A DNA stretch of 64,000 nucleotides, taken from contig NZ_JADOBQ010000004.1 of assembly GCF_015644665.1 (NCBI RefSeq), positions 441,501 through 505,500 on the forward strand, in the 5' to 3' direction. The notes under the pieces are model-generated. The model was given only the letters and a program-made list of their open reading frames with translations. It had not been told where the DNA came from and did not search any database. How positions within the stretch are numbered: position 1 is the stretch's first letter; each line of letters opens with the position of its first letter. Below are positions 7,495 to 15,843 of this stretch, in pieces. This DNA comes from Roseobacter sp. MH60115. GTDB taxonomy: Bacteria; Pseudomonadota; Alphaproteobacteria; Rhodobacterales; Rhodobacteraceae. A program made the position numbers and the translations under genes.

Positions 7495-9404
7495 GAGGCG
7501 ATTGCCTTGCTGTTTGACGGGCCCAGGACGGCGCTGATGTCCTCTGCCGTAAATGGTTTTTGCAGCAGAGGCGCAATTCTCTGGGCGGATTGGTACAGCG
7601 CGTGGTCCGCAGGCAGGGAGGTCATCAGGATGACCGGCACGACACCGATCAGACGCTGCGCGAGGTCGATGCCCGTGGCGTCTCCGGCCAGCTGAATATC
7701 CGACAGCACCAATGAGATTTCCGGCAGATCCGCCATCAAGGCGCTGGCTTCATCGGCGCTAACCGCCTCAATGACCGAGTGATTCAGATCGGTCAGCATA
7801 TCCCGATAGAGGGCGCGCAGATCATCGCGGTCTTCCACCAGCAGCACCAGCGCCTGCGGGGTTTCCACCGCCGGCCTGAAGGGCAGTCGCAGCACCACGC
7901 GGGCGCCGGTATCGGTGTTTTCCAACCGCAGATCGCCGCCTGCGAGCTTCGTCATATCGTAGACCATCGGCAGGCCGAGCCCGGACCCTTCGGCCCCTTT
8001 GGTGGTGAAAAATGGATCGAACCCGTGGCTGAGCGCGCGGTCCGAAAAGCCCGGCCCCGTGTCCGTGACCTGCCATTCAATCCAGGTCTCATGCACGATG
8101 CGCAGCCTGACCAGAATCCGACCCGTCGCGCCACAGGCATCACGGGCGTTGAGGATGAGATTCAACAGGCTGTCCGTCGCCATGCCACCGTCCAGCATCA
8201 CCAGACCCTCGGGCGCAGATACATCCAGATCCAGCGCGATGCCCTCCGGCAAGGTGTGATCCGCAAGCCTGCGCAGGTCATCCATCAACTGACGAAGACT
8301 GGTGGCGCTGGGGCGCAGGGCGCGCTGTTCGGTCATGCCCGCAATGCTGCTCAGCAGAGCACCCCCCCGTCGGGCCGCGGCCAGCGTGCCTTCGGCCATT
8401 TCGATCACGTCACCGGGCAGACCCTGGTGCCGCAAGAGCTTGGATTGTAGCCCAAGAATGATCGTGAGCAGGTTGGAGAAGTCATGGGTCAGGCCAGAGG
8501 TCATTTGAGCTGCGAGAGCACGGCGGTGGGTTTGCTGCAAGGCCACGCGGGCCTGCATTTCGGCGGTCACATCCATGGACAGAATGTAGATGCCCCCCCG
8601 GGTGTCGGGGGTAAACGCCGCACGGATGCGGCGCGCACTGGCATCATCGGTGAACTCGAAAACGGAGGCCTGTCCCCCGTAGGCCTGCTCCAGATGCGGC
8701 ACGATCCGGTTGTAGGCGGAGGCGCCCAGGGCGCTGCTGATGTGCATGCCATGAATGTCTGAGGGGCGTCCCGGGATCACCGCGTTGAGTTGTCGGTTGG
8801 AATAGGTGTAGTGTCCTGCTGCATCGATATGCGCGATATGCGCGGGCATCATTTCCGTGGTGAGCCGGGTGCGGGCTTCGATCTCTGTCAGTTCACGCTT
8901 GGCTTCCTGCAGCGCGGCATTCATGGCAGCCAGCGCGCGGTTCGTGCTGGAAAGTTCCTCTGCATAGGTGTTGAGCTGATCGGACAATTCCTCCGACCGG
9001 CTTTGCAGCAAGGCCTCTTGTCGCTTGGTGCGCGTGATGTCCGTGTAAACCGTGACCCACCCACCCTGGGGCAGCGGGGCCCCTTCCACGCTGATGATAC
9101 GCCCGTTCGAGCGTGTGCGTTCCATGTAGTGCGGCTCGAACGCGCGCGCCTGTTCCACCCGTTCAGCCACAAAGGCGTCAATGTCGGTCACATCGCCATA
9201 CTCCCCGCGCCTGACCAGATGCCGGATCGTGTCCTCGAAAGTGGCACCCGGTGTGACCAAGGCATCCGGCAGATCGAACATGCGTTGAAACGGGCCGTTG
9301 CAGACGGCCAGTTGCAGGTCGGAATCGTAGATCGTCAGAGACTGACCAATCAGGTTGAGACCGGCAGCGGTCAGCTCTTGCGTTCTGGAATCGGAAAGGG
9401 CCAA
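7491..9404 (-). CDS. PAS-containing hybrid sensor histidine kinase
   Basis: 637 residues from a TTG start at 9404, or 651 from an ATG at 9446. The TTG is preferred because CAGGAG lies six bases before it, whereas nothing resembling a ribosome site precedes the ATG. Order of parts: a PAS domain (LNLIGQSLTIYDSDLQLAVC), a coiled-coil segment (RSEELSDQLNTYAEELSST), a second PAS-like domain, the dimerisation helix with phospho-acceptor His307 (SGLTHDFSNLL), an ATPase domain with N box NLILNARDACG and G box GSGLGLPMVYD, and a C-terminal receiver with Asp569 (LVLSDIQLAG). There are no membrane segments, so it senses a cytosolic cue. It is cotranscribed with the regulator downstream. Confidence 0.9.
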   Translation of the reverse strand: MALSDSRTQELTAAGLNLIGQSLTIYDSDLQLAVCNGPFQRMFDLPDALVTPGATFEDTIRHLVRRGEYGDVTDIDAFVAERVEQARAFEPHYMERTRSNGRIISVEGAPLPQGGWVTVYTDITRTKRQEALLQSRSEELSDQLNTYAEELSSTNRALAAMNAALQEAKRELTEIEARTRLTTEMMPAHIAHIDAAGHYTYSNRQLNAVIPGRPSDIHGMHISSALGASAYNRIVPHLEQAYGGQASVFEFTDDASARRIRAAFTPDTRGGIYILSMDVTAEMQARVALQQTHRRALAAQMTSGLTHDFSNLLTIILGLQSKLLRHQGLPGDVIEMAEGTLAAARRGGALLSSIAGMTEQRALRPSATSLRQLMDDLRRLADHTLPEGIALDLDVSAPEGLVMLDGGMATDSLLNLILNARDACGATGRILVRLRIVHETWIEWQVTDTGPGFSDRALSHGFDPFFTTKGAEGSGLGLPMVYDMTKLAGGDLRLENTDTGARVVLRLPFRPAVETPQALVLLVEDRDDLRALYRDMLTDLNHSVIEAVSADEASALMADLPEISLVLSDIQLAGDATGIDLAQRLIGVVPVILMTSLPADHALYQSAQRIAPLLQKPFTAEDISAVLGPSNSKAIAS

Positions 9405-9539
9405 TGCTGCTCCTGTAACTGCGCGCGGACGGCGCAAACCTATCATGGATTGAGGCGGTGAAAATCCAAATCGTCCGACACAGCGGTGTGAGAGATGCGT
9501 GTAACAATTCGTAAGGATTGAGAAATCATAACGAAAAAG

Positions 9540-9568
9540 TTGACGCCGAGCCTAAAAGCAACATTGTT
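9540..9568 (+). promoter_or_regulatory. Candidate sigma-70 promoter for the acyl-CoA ligase
   Basis: A TTGACG box at 9540-9545 followed, after 17 bases, by ATTGTT at 9563-9568, lying in the 226-base AT-richer space between the divergent kinase and ligase genes. The -35 match is good and the -10 match is poor, so this is only a candidate. Confidence 0.3.
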
Positions 9569-9630
9569 ACTGATATGACGGCGTCAGCGCCGCGCTTGTC
9601 TGCAAAAGACAAGGTCTGGGAGGACAACAG

Positions 9631-11601
9631 TTGACTGATCGCACCAAGGGCGCTGACGGACCGCAGTCCGTTCCGGCGCTGTTGCACCGCAATGCCACCG
9701 AGTTTGCGAACGCGCCTGCGTATCGTGAAAAAGAGTATGGCATCTGGCAGAGCTGGACATGGGCGGAGACGCGCGAAGAGATCGAAGCGCTGGCGCTGGG
9801 CCTGCTGGATCTGGGGGTGGCCGAAGGGGATTTTGTCGCGATCATCGGGCGTAACCGGCCCAAGCTCTATTGGTCCATGGTGGCGGCCGAGATGTGCGGC
9901 GCCGTGCCCGTGCCGCTCTACCAGGATGCGGTTGCGGAAGAGATGTCATATGTGCTCAGCCATTGCGGCGCGCGCTTTGTGATTGTGGGGGATCAGGAGC
10001 AGGTCGACAAGGTGATCGAAGTGCAGGCCGAGCTGCCGAACTTCGAGCAGATGGTCTACCTCGACCCCAGGGGTTTGCGGAAATACGATCATTCCAGGCT
10101 GCATCAATACAGCCACATTCAGGACGTGGGGCGGGCCAAGCGCGATGAGCTGCTGGGTGAGCTGACAGCACGACAGGATAAGCTGAACTACGACAGCACC
10201 TGTGTGATGCTCTATACCTCGGGCACGACCGGCAAGCCCAAGGGCGTGGTGCTGAGCAATCGCAATGTGATCGAGACCTCGAAGTCGTCCTCTGAATTCG
10301 ATGATCTGCGGCAGAGCGATGATATTCTGGCGTACCTGCCGATGGCCTGGGTCGGCGATTTCATCTTCTCGGTCGGGCAGGCGATGTGGACGGGGTTCTG
10401 CACGAATTGCCCCGAAAGCGCCGACACGATGCATGTGGATCTGCGGGAGATTGGACCGACCTATTACTTCGCCCCGCCGCGTGTGTTCGAGACGCAGCTG
10501 ACCAATGTGATGATCCGGATGGAGGATGCGGGGCGCTTCAAGAAGTGGCTCTTTGACGTCTGTATGGCACAGGCGCGCAAGGTGGGGTCGGCCATTCTGG
10601 ACGGCGAACCGGTCAGCCAGTGGGACCGGTTCAAGTATAATCTGGGTGAGCTCTTCATTTATGGTCCGCTGAAAAACACGCTCGGGTTTTCCCGGGTGCG
10701 CGTGGGGTATACGGCGGGCGAGGCCATTGGCCCGGAAATCTTTGATTTCTATCGCTCTCTGGGGATCAATCTCAAACAGCTCTACGGCCAGACTGAGGCC
10801 ACCGTGTTCATTACGGCGCAGCCCGATGGCGAAGTGCGCAGTGACACGGTGGGCGTCTGCTGCCCCGGTGTGGAGTTGAAGATCGCGGAGAACGGTGAGG
10901 TGTTTTATCGCTCGCCGGGCGTGTTCGTTGAGTACTACAAGAACGCAGCAAGCACGGCGGACACCAAGGACGCCGAGGGCTGGGTCGCCACGGGGGATGC
11001 AGGGTTCGTCGAGGAGGACACCGGGCATCTGCGCATCATCGACCGCGCGAAGGATGTGGGGCAGATGGCCTCGGGTGCGCTCTTTGCGCCGAAGTATGTG
11101 GAGAACAAGCTGAAGTTCTTCCCGAATATTCTGGAGGCGGTGGTTTTTGGGAACGGGCGGGATGAATGCACGGCTTTCATCAACATTGACCTGACGGCCG
11201 TGGGCAATTGGGCCGAGCGGAACAACATCGGCTATGCCTCCTATCAGGAGCTCGCGCGGCACCCGCAGGTCATGGATACGATCCAGGACCACATGGAAGA
11301 GGTGAACCGGTCGGTCGCGCAGGACGAAATGCTGTCCGGCTGTCAGGTGCACCGATTCGTGGTGCTGCACAAGGAACTCGATGCCGATGACGGGGAACTC
11401 ACCCGGACGCGGAAGGTGCGCCGCCGGATCATCGAGGAGAAATACGCCGATATCATCGCGGCGCTCTATGACGGGTCGACATCCGTCGATACGGTCACGG
11501 AAGTGACCTATGAGGACGGCCGCAAGGGCTCGATTTCAGCAACGCTGGAAGTACGGTCGGCTGCGGTGCAGGCGGTTGCACAGAAGATGGCTGCGGAATG
11601 A
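9631..11601 (+). CDS. Long-chain acyl-CoA synthetase-type AMP-dependent ligase
   Basis: 656 residues. Activates a carboxylic acid to its CoA thioester through an acyl-adenylate. The ATP-binding loop YTSGTTGKPKGVV begins at residue 195. Adenylation motifs follow: YGQTEATVF, WVATGDAGFVEE and RIIDRAKDVGQMASG. The last motif differs from the usual lysine-containing KELI ending found in fatty-acid ligases. The start is TTG, supported by GGGAGGA at about 9618-9624. The first gene of a locus that also encodes a complete Liv-type transporter; this gene order is common in alpha- and betaproteobacteria and suggests that the imported substrate is an acid that must be CoA-activated. Chain length and aromaticity are unknown. 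Confidence 0.9.
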   Translation: MTDRTKGADGPQSVPALLHRNATEFANAPAYREKEYGIWQSWTWAETREEIEALALGLLDLGVAEGDFVAIIGRNRPKLYWSMVAAEMCGAVPVPLYQDAVAEEMSYVLSHCGARFVIVGDQEQVDKVIEVQAELPNFEQMVYLDPRGLRKYDHSRLHQYSHIQDVGRAKRDELLGELTARQDKLNYDSTCVMLYTSGTTGKPKGVVLSNRNVIETSKSSSEFDDLRQSDDILAYLPMAWVGDFIFSVGQAMWTGFCTNCPESADTMHVDLREIGPTYYFAPPRVFETQLTNVMIRMEDAGRFKKWLFDVCMAQARKVGSAILDGEPVSQWDRFKYNLGELFIYGPLKNTLGFSRVRVGYTAGEAIGPEIFDFYRSLGINLKQLYGQTEATVFITAQPDGEVRSDTVGVCCPGVELKIAENGEVFYRSPGVFVEYYKNAASTADTKDAEGWVATGDAGFVEEDTGHLRIIDRAKDVGQMASGALFAPKYVENKLKFFPNILEAVVFGNGRDECTAFINIDLTAVGNWAERNNIGYASYQELARHPQVMDTIQDHMEEVNRSVAQDEMLSGCQVHRFVVLHKELDADDGELTRTRKVRRRIIEEKYADIIAALYDGSTSVDTVTEVTYEDGRKGSISATLEVRSAAVQAVAQKMAAE

Positions 11602-11654
11602 TGGGACGACGCTCGGCTGCGCCATCGCCCCGCCCACCCTCCCGAAGGGCGCGC

Positions 11655-11834
11655 TTAGAATTCGGTGATCGGTCCGTTGTAAGCGGCGCTGACGGCGCGG
11701 CTGATGTGAAACCGTGTGGAAAAGCCGCGCAGGGCGGCGTCGATGTCTTGGATCGCCTCAGCGCGGCTGAGGCCTTGGCGTTTGCGTTTGGTGGCCATCG
11801 ACATCAGGCAGGTGCGTTCCCAATCGCTGCGCAT
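11655..11834 (-). CDS. Small hypothetical protein (59 aa)
   Basis: A short reading frame on the strand opposite its neighbours. Support: AAGGA eight bases before the ATG at 11834, and a plausible basic, helical composition (MSMATKRKRQGLSRAEAIQD). No family is recognised. It fills most of the 321-base space between the ligase and the first transporter ATPase, which otherwise has no gene. It might be a spurious frame in GC-rich DNA. Confidence 0.4.
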   Translation of the reverse strand: MRSDWERTCLMSMATKRKRQGLSRAEAIQDIDAALRGFSTRFHISRAVSAAYNGPITEF

Positions 11835-11922
11835 TGTGACGTTCCTTTTTGCTGCTCCGTTCGTCACCTTAGACAGAGAATGGTTAATTTATCGCGGAGT
11901 TGGCGCACGGCGGGGGTAAACC

Positions 11923-12741
11923 ATGCTTGATCAGACGGAAGGCTACACCACCGAGGACGGCCGGAAGATCGGCGGCGTGGTCATGGAGATGCGCAATATT
12001 ACCCTGCGATTCGGGGGAGTTGAGGCGATCAAGGACATCTCCTTTGACATCCGCGAAGGGGAAATTCGCGCGATCATCGGGCCCAATGGGGCGGGTAAAT
12101 CCTCGATGCTGAATGTCATCTCGGGGTTCTATGTGCCGCAGGAGGGGCAGGTGTTCTACAAGGGTGCGCCGCGGCCGCCGATGAAGCCCTATCAGGTGGC
12201 GCAGCAAGGTATCGCGCGGACATTTCAGAACATTGCCTTGTTCGAAGGCATGAGCGTGCTGGACAACGTGATGACCGGGCGGCTGACCCATATGAAGACC
12301 GGGCTGTTTTCGCAGTCGTTCTGGCTGGGCAAGGCGGAGAAAGAGGAAACGGAGAATCGGGAAGTCGCTGAAAAGATTATCGATTTTCTGGAGATTCAGG
12401 CGATCCGCAAGACGCCCGTCTCGCGGCTGCCCTATGGGTTGAAAAAGCGCGTGGAGCTGGCGCGGGCGCTGGCGGCGGAGCCGTCGCTTCTGCTGCTGGA
12501 CGAGCCGATGGCGGGGATGAACGTGGAGGAGAAAGAGGACATGAGCCGCTTCATCCTCGACGTGAATGACGAGTTCGGCACGACGATCGCGCTCATCGAG
12601 CATGACATGGGTGTGGTGATGGATCTGTCGGACCGGGTGGTGGTGATGGATTACGGCAAGAAGATCGGCGACGGGACGCCCGATGAGGTGCGCGGAAATC
12701 AGGCGGTGATCGACGCTTATCTGGGGGTCGCGCATGATTGA
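11923..12741 (+). CDS. Liv-type ABC transporter ATP-binding protein (LivG-like)
   Basis: 272 residues. One of two cytoplasmic ATPases powering the branched-chain-amino-acid-type importer encoded across 11.9-19.6 kb. Walker A GPNGAGKSS, Q-loop region RTFQNIALFEGMSVLDN, Walker B LLLLDEPMAGMN and switch histidine IEHDMGVVMDL are present. The signature sequence reads LPYGLKKRVE rather than the usual LSYGQQRRLE, which is a substitution at several signature positions. The length fits the LivG class, which has a slightly longer C-terminus than LivF. It is followed by an exported unknown protein, not directly by a permease as in most Liv operons. Confidence 0.92.
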   Translation: MLDQTEGYTTEDGRKIGGVVMEMRNITLRFGGVEAIKDISFDIREGEIRAIIGPNGAGKSSMLNVISGFYVPQEGQVFYKGAPRPPMKPYQVAQQGIARTFQNIALFEGMSVLDNVMTGRLTHMKTGLFSQSFWLGKAEKEETENREVAEKIIDFLEIQAIRKTPVSRLPYGLKKRVELARALAAEPSLLLLDEPMAGMNVEEKEDMSRFILDVNDEFGTTIALIEHDMGVVMDLSDRVVVMDYGKKIGDGTPDEVRGNQAVIDAYLGVAHD

Positions 12742-12750
12742 AGTGGCCCC

Positions 12751-12814
12751 GTCGGTGGCGTGTCGGTTTTGCGTCGGTATCACATCGGTATTGCGTCGGT
12801 GCGTGGCGGTCGGT
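12751..12814. repeat. 11-base-period GTCGGT tandem repeat
   Basis: GTCGGT (once ATCGGT) starts at 12751, 12762, 12773, 12784 and 12795, each exactly 11 bases apart, with one more copy at 12809. The five-base spacers vary (GGCGT, TTTGC, ATCAC, ATTGC). A shorter two-copy version with the same 11-base spacing is at 31307-31323, also just before an exported-protein gene. The period is close to one DNA helical turn and is not a multiple of three, so it is unlikely to be a protein repeat. It begins ten bases after the LivG-like gene ends. Confidence 0.75.
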
Positions 12815-13378
12815 CTATTTGGCTTGTGTTTACTGTCGAAACCCGCCTTGGCGGACTACACCGGAGATGACCTGATCCGTGCCGCTTTCGAGAACTGTGT
12901 TCCGAAAGTTGAAAGCGCGGCTGTCGTTGGAGTGGATAAATACTGGCGTTTTGAGGCGCTCAACGCCCATCATCCCGCAGACCGCAAGCTTTCGGCAGGT
13001 GACCGGGTTTGGGTGGGTGACACGGATGCCTGGTATCTGTACCAGCGCAGACCACTCAGCTGGAGTTTGGAGTGCCAGGTTTTGTCTTACAGTTTCGTGG
13101 TGGCGAACCTGGCCGCGACCTGGAATGCATATTTGACGAACAATGAAGACGGTTTCGAGCTCAAGAAACTAGCAACCGTCAGTCGCGACGAATGGGGCGT
13201 GCGGGCGTGCGGACGGGCCGTCCGTGACGTCGACAATGGAACGACCGAAGCGATATTCTGTGCTGTCAAAGACGTTGGTGAGGCGCCTTGGGCGACTGTT
13301 GATGTCCGCTGGATTTGGTCTGACAAAAACAAATTCATGGAACGTTTCTGTGAGAACTGGCCCAAGGAGTGCGTCTGA
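12791..13378 (+). CDS. Unrecognised exported protein, cysteine-rich
   Basis: 195 residues from a TTG at 12791, which gives a standard 21-residue signal peptide (MRRCVAVGLFGLCLLSKPALA-like, cut before DYTG). An in-frame ATG at 12734 would overlap the LivG stop but would force translation through the GTCGGT repeat and give an abnormally long n-region, so it is less likely; neither start has a clear ribosome site. The mature part has six cysteines (for example FENCVP, RACGRA, RFCENW), consistent with periplasmic disulfides, and many Trp residues. No family recognised. It lies between the transporter ATPase and permease genes, so a link to that uptake system is possible but only inferred. Confidence 0.6.
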   Translation: MRRCVAVGLFGLCLLSKPALADYTGDDLIRAAFENCVPKVESAAVVGVDKYWRFEALNAHHPADRKLSAGDRVWVGDTDAWYLYQRRPLSWSLECQVLSYSFVVANLAATWNAYLTNNEDGFELKKLATVSRDEWGVRACGRAVRDVDNGTTEAIFCAVKDVGEAPWATVDVRWIWSDKNKFMERFCENWPKECV

Positions 13379-13651
13379 TGTCGCGCAGCGTCAGAATGAT
13401 ATGCGACATGCGATGCGATTGGCCAGGTTGCCCACTCTTTGTGCGACCCAACCATACCCTCACGAACCTTCTCTTTCTGTTATATTTTTTGAACAAAAGG
13501 TTAACCATCGGCGGATTGTTTCCGTGGTACCAAGGCAAAATGGGCAAGAACCCGCTTTGTCTGCCGGCGATCTTGTCCTTCATGCCATGCCGACCCGCCT
13601 GGGTCGGTGTCACAGAGCAGACGGACAATGGATACCGTTTGGAGGGTACAT
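13379..13651. other. Intergenic region without a convincing gene
   Basis: 273 bases, AT-richer than the surroundings (for example TTATATTTTTTGAACAAAAGG around 13480-13500). Short frames exist on both strands but none has a ribosome site and protein-like composition. It probably holds a promoter for the genes from 13652 onward, but no convincing -35/-10 pair can be assigned. Confidence 0.5.
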
Positions 13652-14254
13652 ATGAGTAAGTGGTGGTTATTGGGCGCTTTCGCCCTGTCTGGAGTAGTGT
13701 TCACAGGCTCAAAAGCCGATGCGGCACCGCAGTTCTGCGCAGAGCCAAGCCCGGCGATGCAGGAAACCTGCGCCGTCTATCAATCCTATTGCGCGGCCTA
13801 TCTGGAAGACCCGTCCTCACTGGACCGGTCTACCTTGCGCGAAATTCCCAGTGGGGCGCGGGCGCGGTTCGCCGCGAGCGAGCTGACGCAGGTCACGCTG
13901 GGCTATCTGACGACGCCGAACCCGCAGGTGGCTGTGGTCTACGGTGATGAGTACCCGTCGTGCGAATTGCTGATGACGGGGATGCAGTATTCGGACCTGC
14001 TGATCGCCTACCGCGACTGGCGTGGGGGGGAAGGGGCGCAGTTTGCGGCCACCGCTCCGTTCGAGCCGGTCTCGAAACGCGAGATGCCGCGCGCCTATGC
14101 GGCGGTGTTCCTGGCAGCCCCCCGTGAAGACGGGCGGGTCACCGAGATCACCTTGAACTGGAACCTGAGCGAGGCGGGTCTGACCCGGCTCAAAGTCTCG
14201 TATCAGCCGGAGCGCGAACACACGCGGCTTCTGCTGGGGCAAGGAGCAAACTGA
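13652..14254 (+). CDS. Unrecognised exported protein within the Liv-type operon
   Basis: 200 residues. ATG 13652 is chosen over an in-frame upstream start because GGAGG precedes it at the right distance and it begins a clean signal peptide (WWLLGAFALSGVVF, cut near ADA-AP). Four cysteines in the mature part (FCAEP, ETCAVY, SYCAAY, SCELL) suggest two periplasmic disulfides. The C-terminal half looks beta-rich (GRVTEITLNWNLSEAGLTRL). No family recognised. Its stop overlaps the permease ATG by one base, so it is translated with the transporter and may be an accessory factor of it. Confidence 0.7.
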   Translation: MSKWWLLGAFALSGVVFTGSKADAAPQFCAEPSPAMQETCAVYQSYCAAYLEDPSSLDRSTLREIPSGARARFAASELTQVTLGYLTTPNPQVAVVYGDEYPSCELLMTGMQYSDLLIAYRDWRGGEGAQFAATAPFEPVSKREMPRAYAAVFLAAPREDGRVTEITLNWNLSEAGLTRLKVSYQPEREHTRLLLGQGAN

Positions 14255-15243
14255 TGCCGGAACAGCTGGCCTTTACCATCGAGGTATTTCTCAACGGGCT
14301 CATGGCGGGGGTGCTTTATGCGCTCGTCGCCTTGGGCTTCGTTCTGATCTACAAGGCCAGCGGCATTTTCAACTTTGCGCAGGGGGTCATGGCGCTGTTT
14401 GCGGCCATGACCCTTTACGGGGTCATGAACGGGCAGGTGCCGTTTGCCCATCTGATCAACGCGATTTTTGGTACGGAGATCCACTATTTCGGCTGGAACG
14501 TGCCCGCCCTGGCGGCGATCCTGCTGACCATCGCGGTGATGGTTCTGCTGGCCTGGATGGTGCAGCGGTTCATCTTCAGGTATCTCGTGGGGCAGGAGCC
14601 CATCATCCTGTTCATGGCCACCATTGGGCTTGCGTATTTCCTTGAAGGCGTAGGCGATCTGATGTGGGGCTCCGACATCAAGACGCTGGATGTGGGCCTG
14701 CCGCAGGGCATCAACGAGACCATCGACGAGGTCACCTTCGGCTGGTTCGGTTATGGATTCTTCATCGACAATCTGGACATCGTGGCGAGCGTTGTGGCGA
14801 TCATTCTGGTCGCGGCGCTGGTGCTGTTTGCGCAGTACACCAAGCAGGGGCGCGCGATGCGGGCGGTGGCCGATGACCACCAGGCGGCGCTGTCGGTGGG
14901 CGTGTCGCTGAATTTCATCTGGATTCTGGTGTGGTCGCTGGCGGGCTTCGTAGCGCTGGTGGCGGGCATCATGTGGGGCGCGAAATCGGGCGTACAGTTC
15001 TCGCTGTCGCTGATTGCCCTGAAGGCTTTGCCGGTGCTGATGCTGGGTGGCTTCACCTCGATCCCCGGTGCGATCATCGGCGGGCTGATCATCGGCGTGG
15101 GGGAGAAGCTTTTCGAATTCCTGATCGGCGCGCCTTACCTCGGCGGGGCGACGGAGAATTGGTTCGCCTACATGCTGGCGCTGCTGTTCCTGGTATTCCG
15201 CCCGCAGGGCCTCTTCGGGGAGAAGATCATTGAACGGGTTTGA
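14254..15243 (+). CDS. Liv-type ABC transporter permease (LivH-like)
   Basis: 329 residues, about eight to nine membrane helices. The N-terminus shows the family pattern NGLMAGVLYALVALGFVLIY followed by ASGIFNFAQG. The cytoplasmic coupling region is QGRAMRAVADDHQAALSVGV, and the C-terminal helices are glycine-rich (GGFTSIPGAIIGGLIIGVGE). Forms the membrane channel with the LivM-like protein at 16228. An inserted hydrophilic loop (FGTEIHYFGWN, SDIKTLDVGLPQG) is typical of LivH proteins from acyl-CoA-ligase-associated systems. The ATG overlaps the upstream stop by one base. Confidence 0.92.
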   Translation: MPEQLAFTIEVFLNGLMAGVLYALVALGFVLIYKASGIFNFAQGVMALFAAMTLYGVMNGQVPFAHLINAIFGTEIHYFGWNVPALAAILLTIAVMVLLAWMVQRFIFRYLVGQEPIILFMATIGLAYFLEGVGDLMWGSDIKTLDVGLPQGINETIDEVTFGWFGYGFFIDNLDIVASVVAIILVAALVLFAQYTKQGRAMRAVADDHQAALSVGVSLNFIWILVWSLAGFVALVAGIMWGAKSGVQFSLSLIALKALPVLMLGGFTSIPGAIIGGLIIGVGEKLFEFLIGAPYLGGATENWFAYMLALLFLVFRPQGLFGEKIIERV

Positions 15244-15287
15244 CGGGCGTCTTGCAAAAACCTCCGGGGGAGGTTTTGAGCCCGTCA
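15241..15287. terminator. Nested hairpin at the LivH gene end, probable bidirectional terminator
   Basis: Outer arms TGACGGGC (15241-15248) and GCCCGTCA (15280-15287) enclose an inner 9-bp stem AAAACCTCC / GGAGGTTTT (15257-15277) with a 3-base loop. The T runs on both strands suit termination of livH and of the minus-strand gene ending at 15358. The outer arm includes the livH stop codon. Confidence 0.65.
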
Positions 15288-15357
15288 AAGGGCGGAGCCC
15301 AGTTTGCTGGCGGGCCGTTGCCGTTGATGCCGAGGGCCGGCGGTATCGGGATACGCG

Positions 15358-15696
15358 TCACTCTTCCAGCGAGCGGAACAGGGCGACCGTCAGTGCCGCA
15401 AGAATGGTAACGCCCAGCGTGAGCGCCAGGTTCATGTCGCCGAACACCAGCATGGCAAAGCACAGGCAAACGCCCACAACACCGAGGCAAATGACGATCC
15501 CAAAGCCCCACGTCATGGAGCCGGAAAGACGTTTCTCTGGCGGTGCGGCAGGCGTCTCGGTCCCGAGGAATTCGGTTTCGACGACATCGACACTGTCGAT
15601 CAGCAGCGCCCGCTGCTCTGTATACTCAACGTCCGTAATCTCGCCGCGCGCCAGACGGGCGTCCAGCTCGCGCAGATCTTTCAGGATGGCCGTCAT
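15358..15696 (-). CDS. Small membrane protein with SHOCT-like N-terminus
   Basis: 112 residues. The start at 15696 is supported by AGGAG eight bases upstream. The N-terminal 40 residues (LKDLRELDARLARGEITDVE) resemble the short SHOCT-type oligomerisation motif found at ends of membrane proteins. Two hydrophobic helices follow (WGFGIVICLGVVGVCLCFAM and LALTLGVTILAALTVALF). Function unknown. It is on the opposite strand to the transporter genes on either side, interrupting the operon. Confidence 0.7.
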   Translation of the reverse strand: MTAILKDLRELDARLARGEITDVEYTEQRALLIDSVDVVETEFLGTETPAAPPEKRLSGSMTWGFGIVICLGVVGVCLCFAMLVFGDMNLALTLGVTILAALTVALFRSLEE

Positions 15697-15843
15697 CAGT
15701 CCCACTCCTGCCCCCATCCACGGGTGTGGCAGGGCAAATGGGGCGAAATTGGGAAAAAATGTGAAAGACTGTGACCTGGTTAACGCAACTGCCGGTTCAG
15801 GTGCGGTTTCACCCGAACCCCGGTTCCTGCGAGAGCGGGTTCA

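Noticed and set aside
9946-11370. 474-codon minus-strand frame opposite the acyl-CoA ligase
   Set aside because: Mirror frame; the plus-strand protein has every adenylation motif.
12751-12814. GTCGGT array as a CRISPR
   Set aside because: Units are 6 bases with 5-base spacers and no cas genes; far too small for a CRISPR array.
13369-13659. 96-codon plus-strand frame before the second exported protein
   Set aside because: It overlaps the ends of both neighbours, lacks a ribosome site and has an erratic composition.
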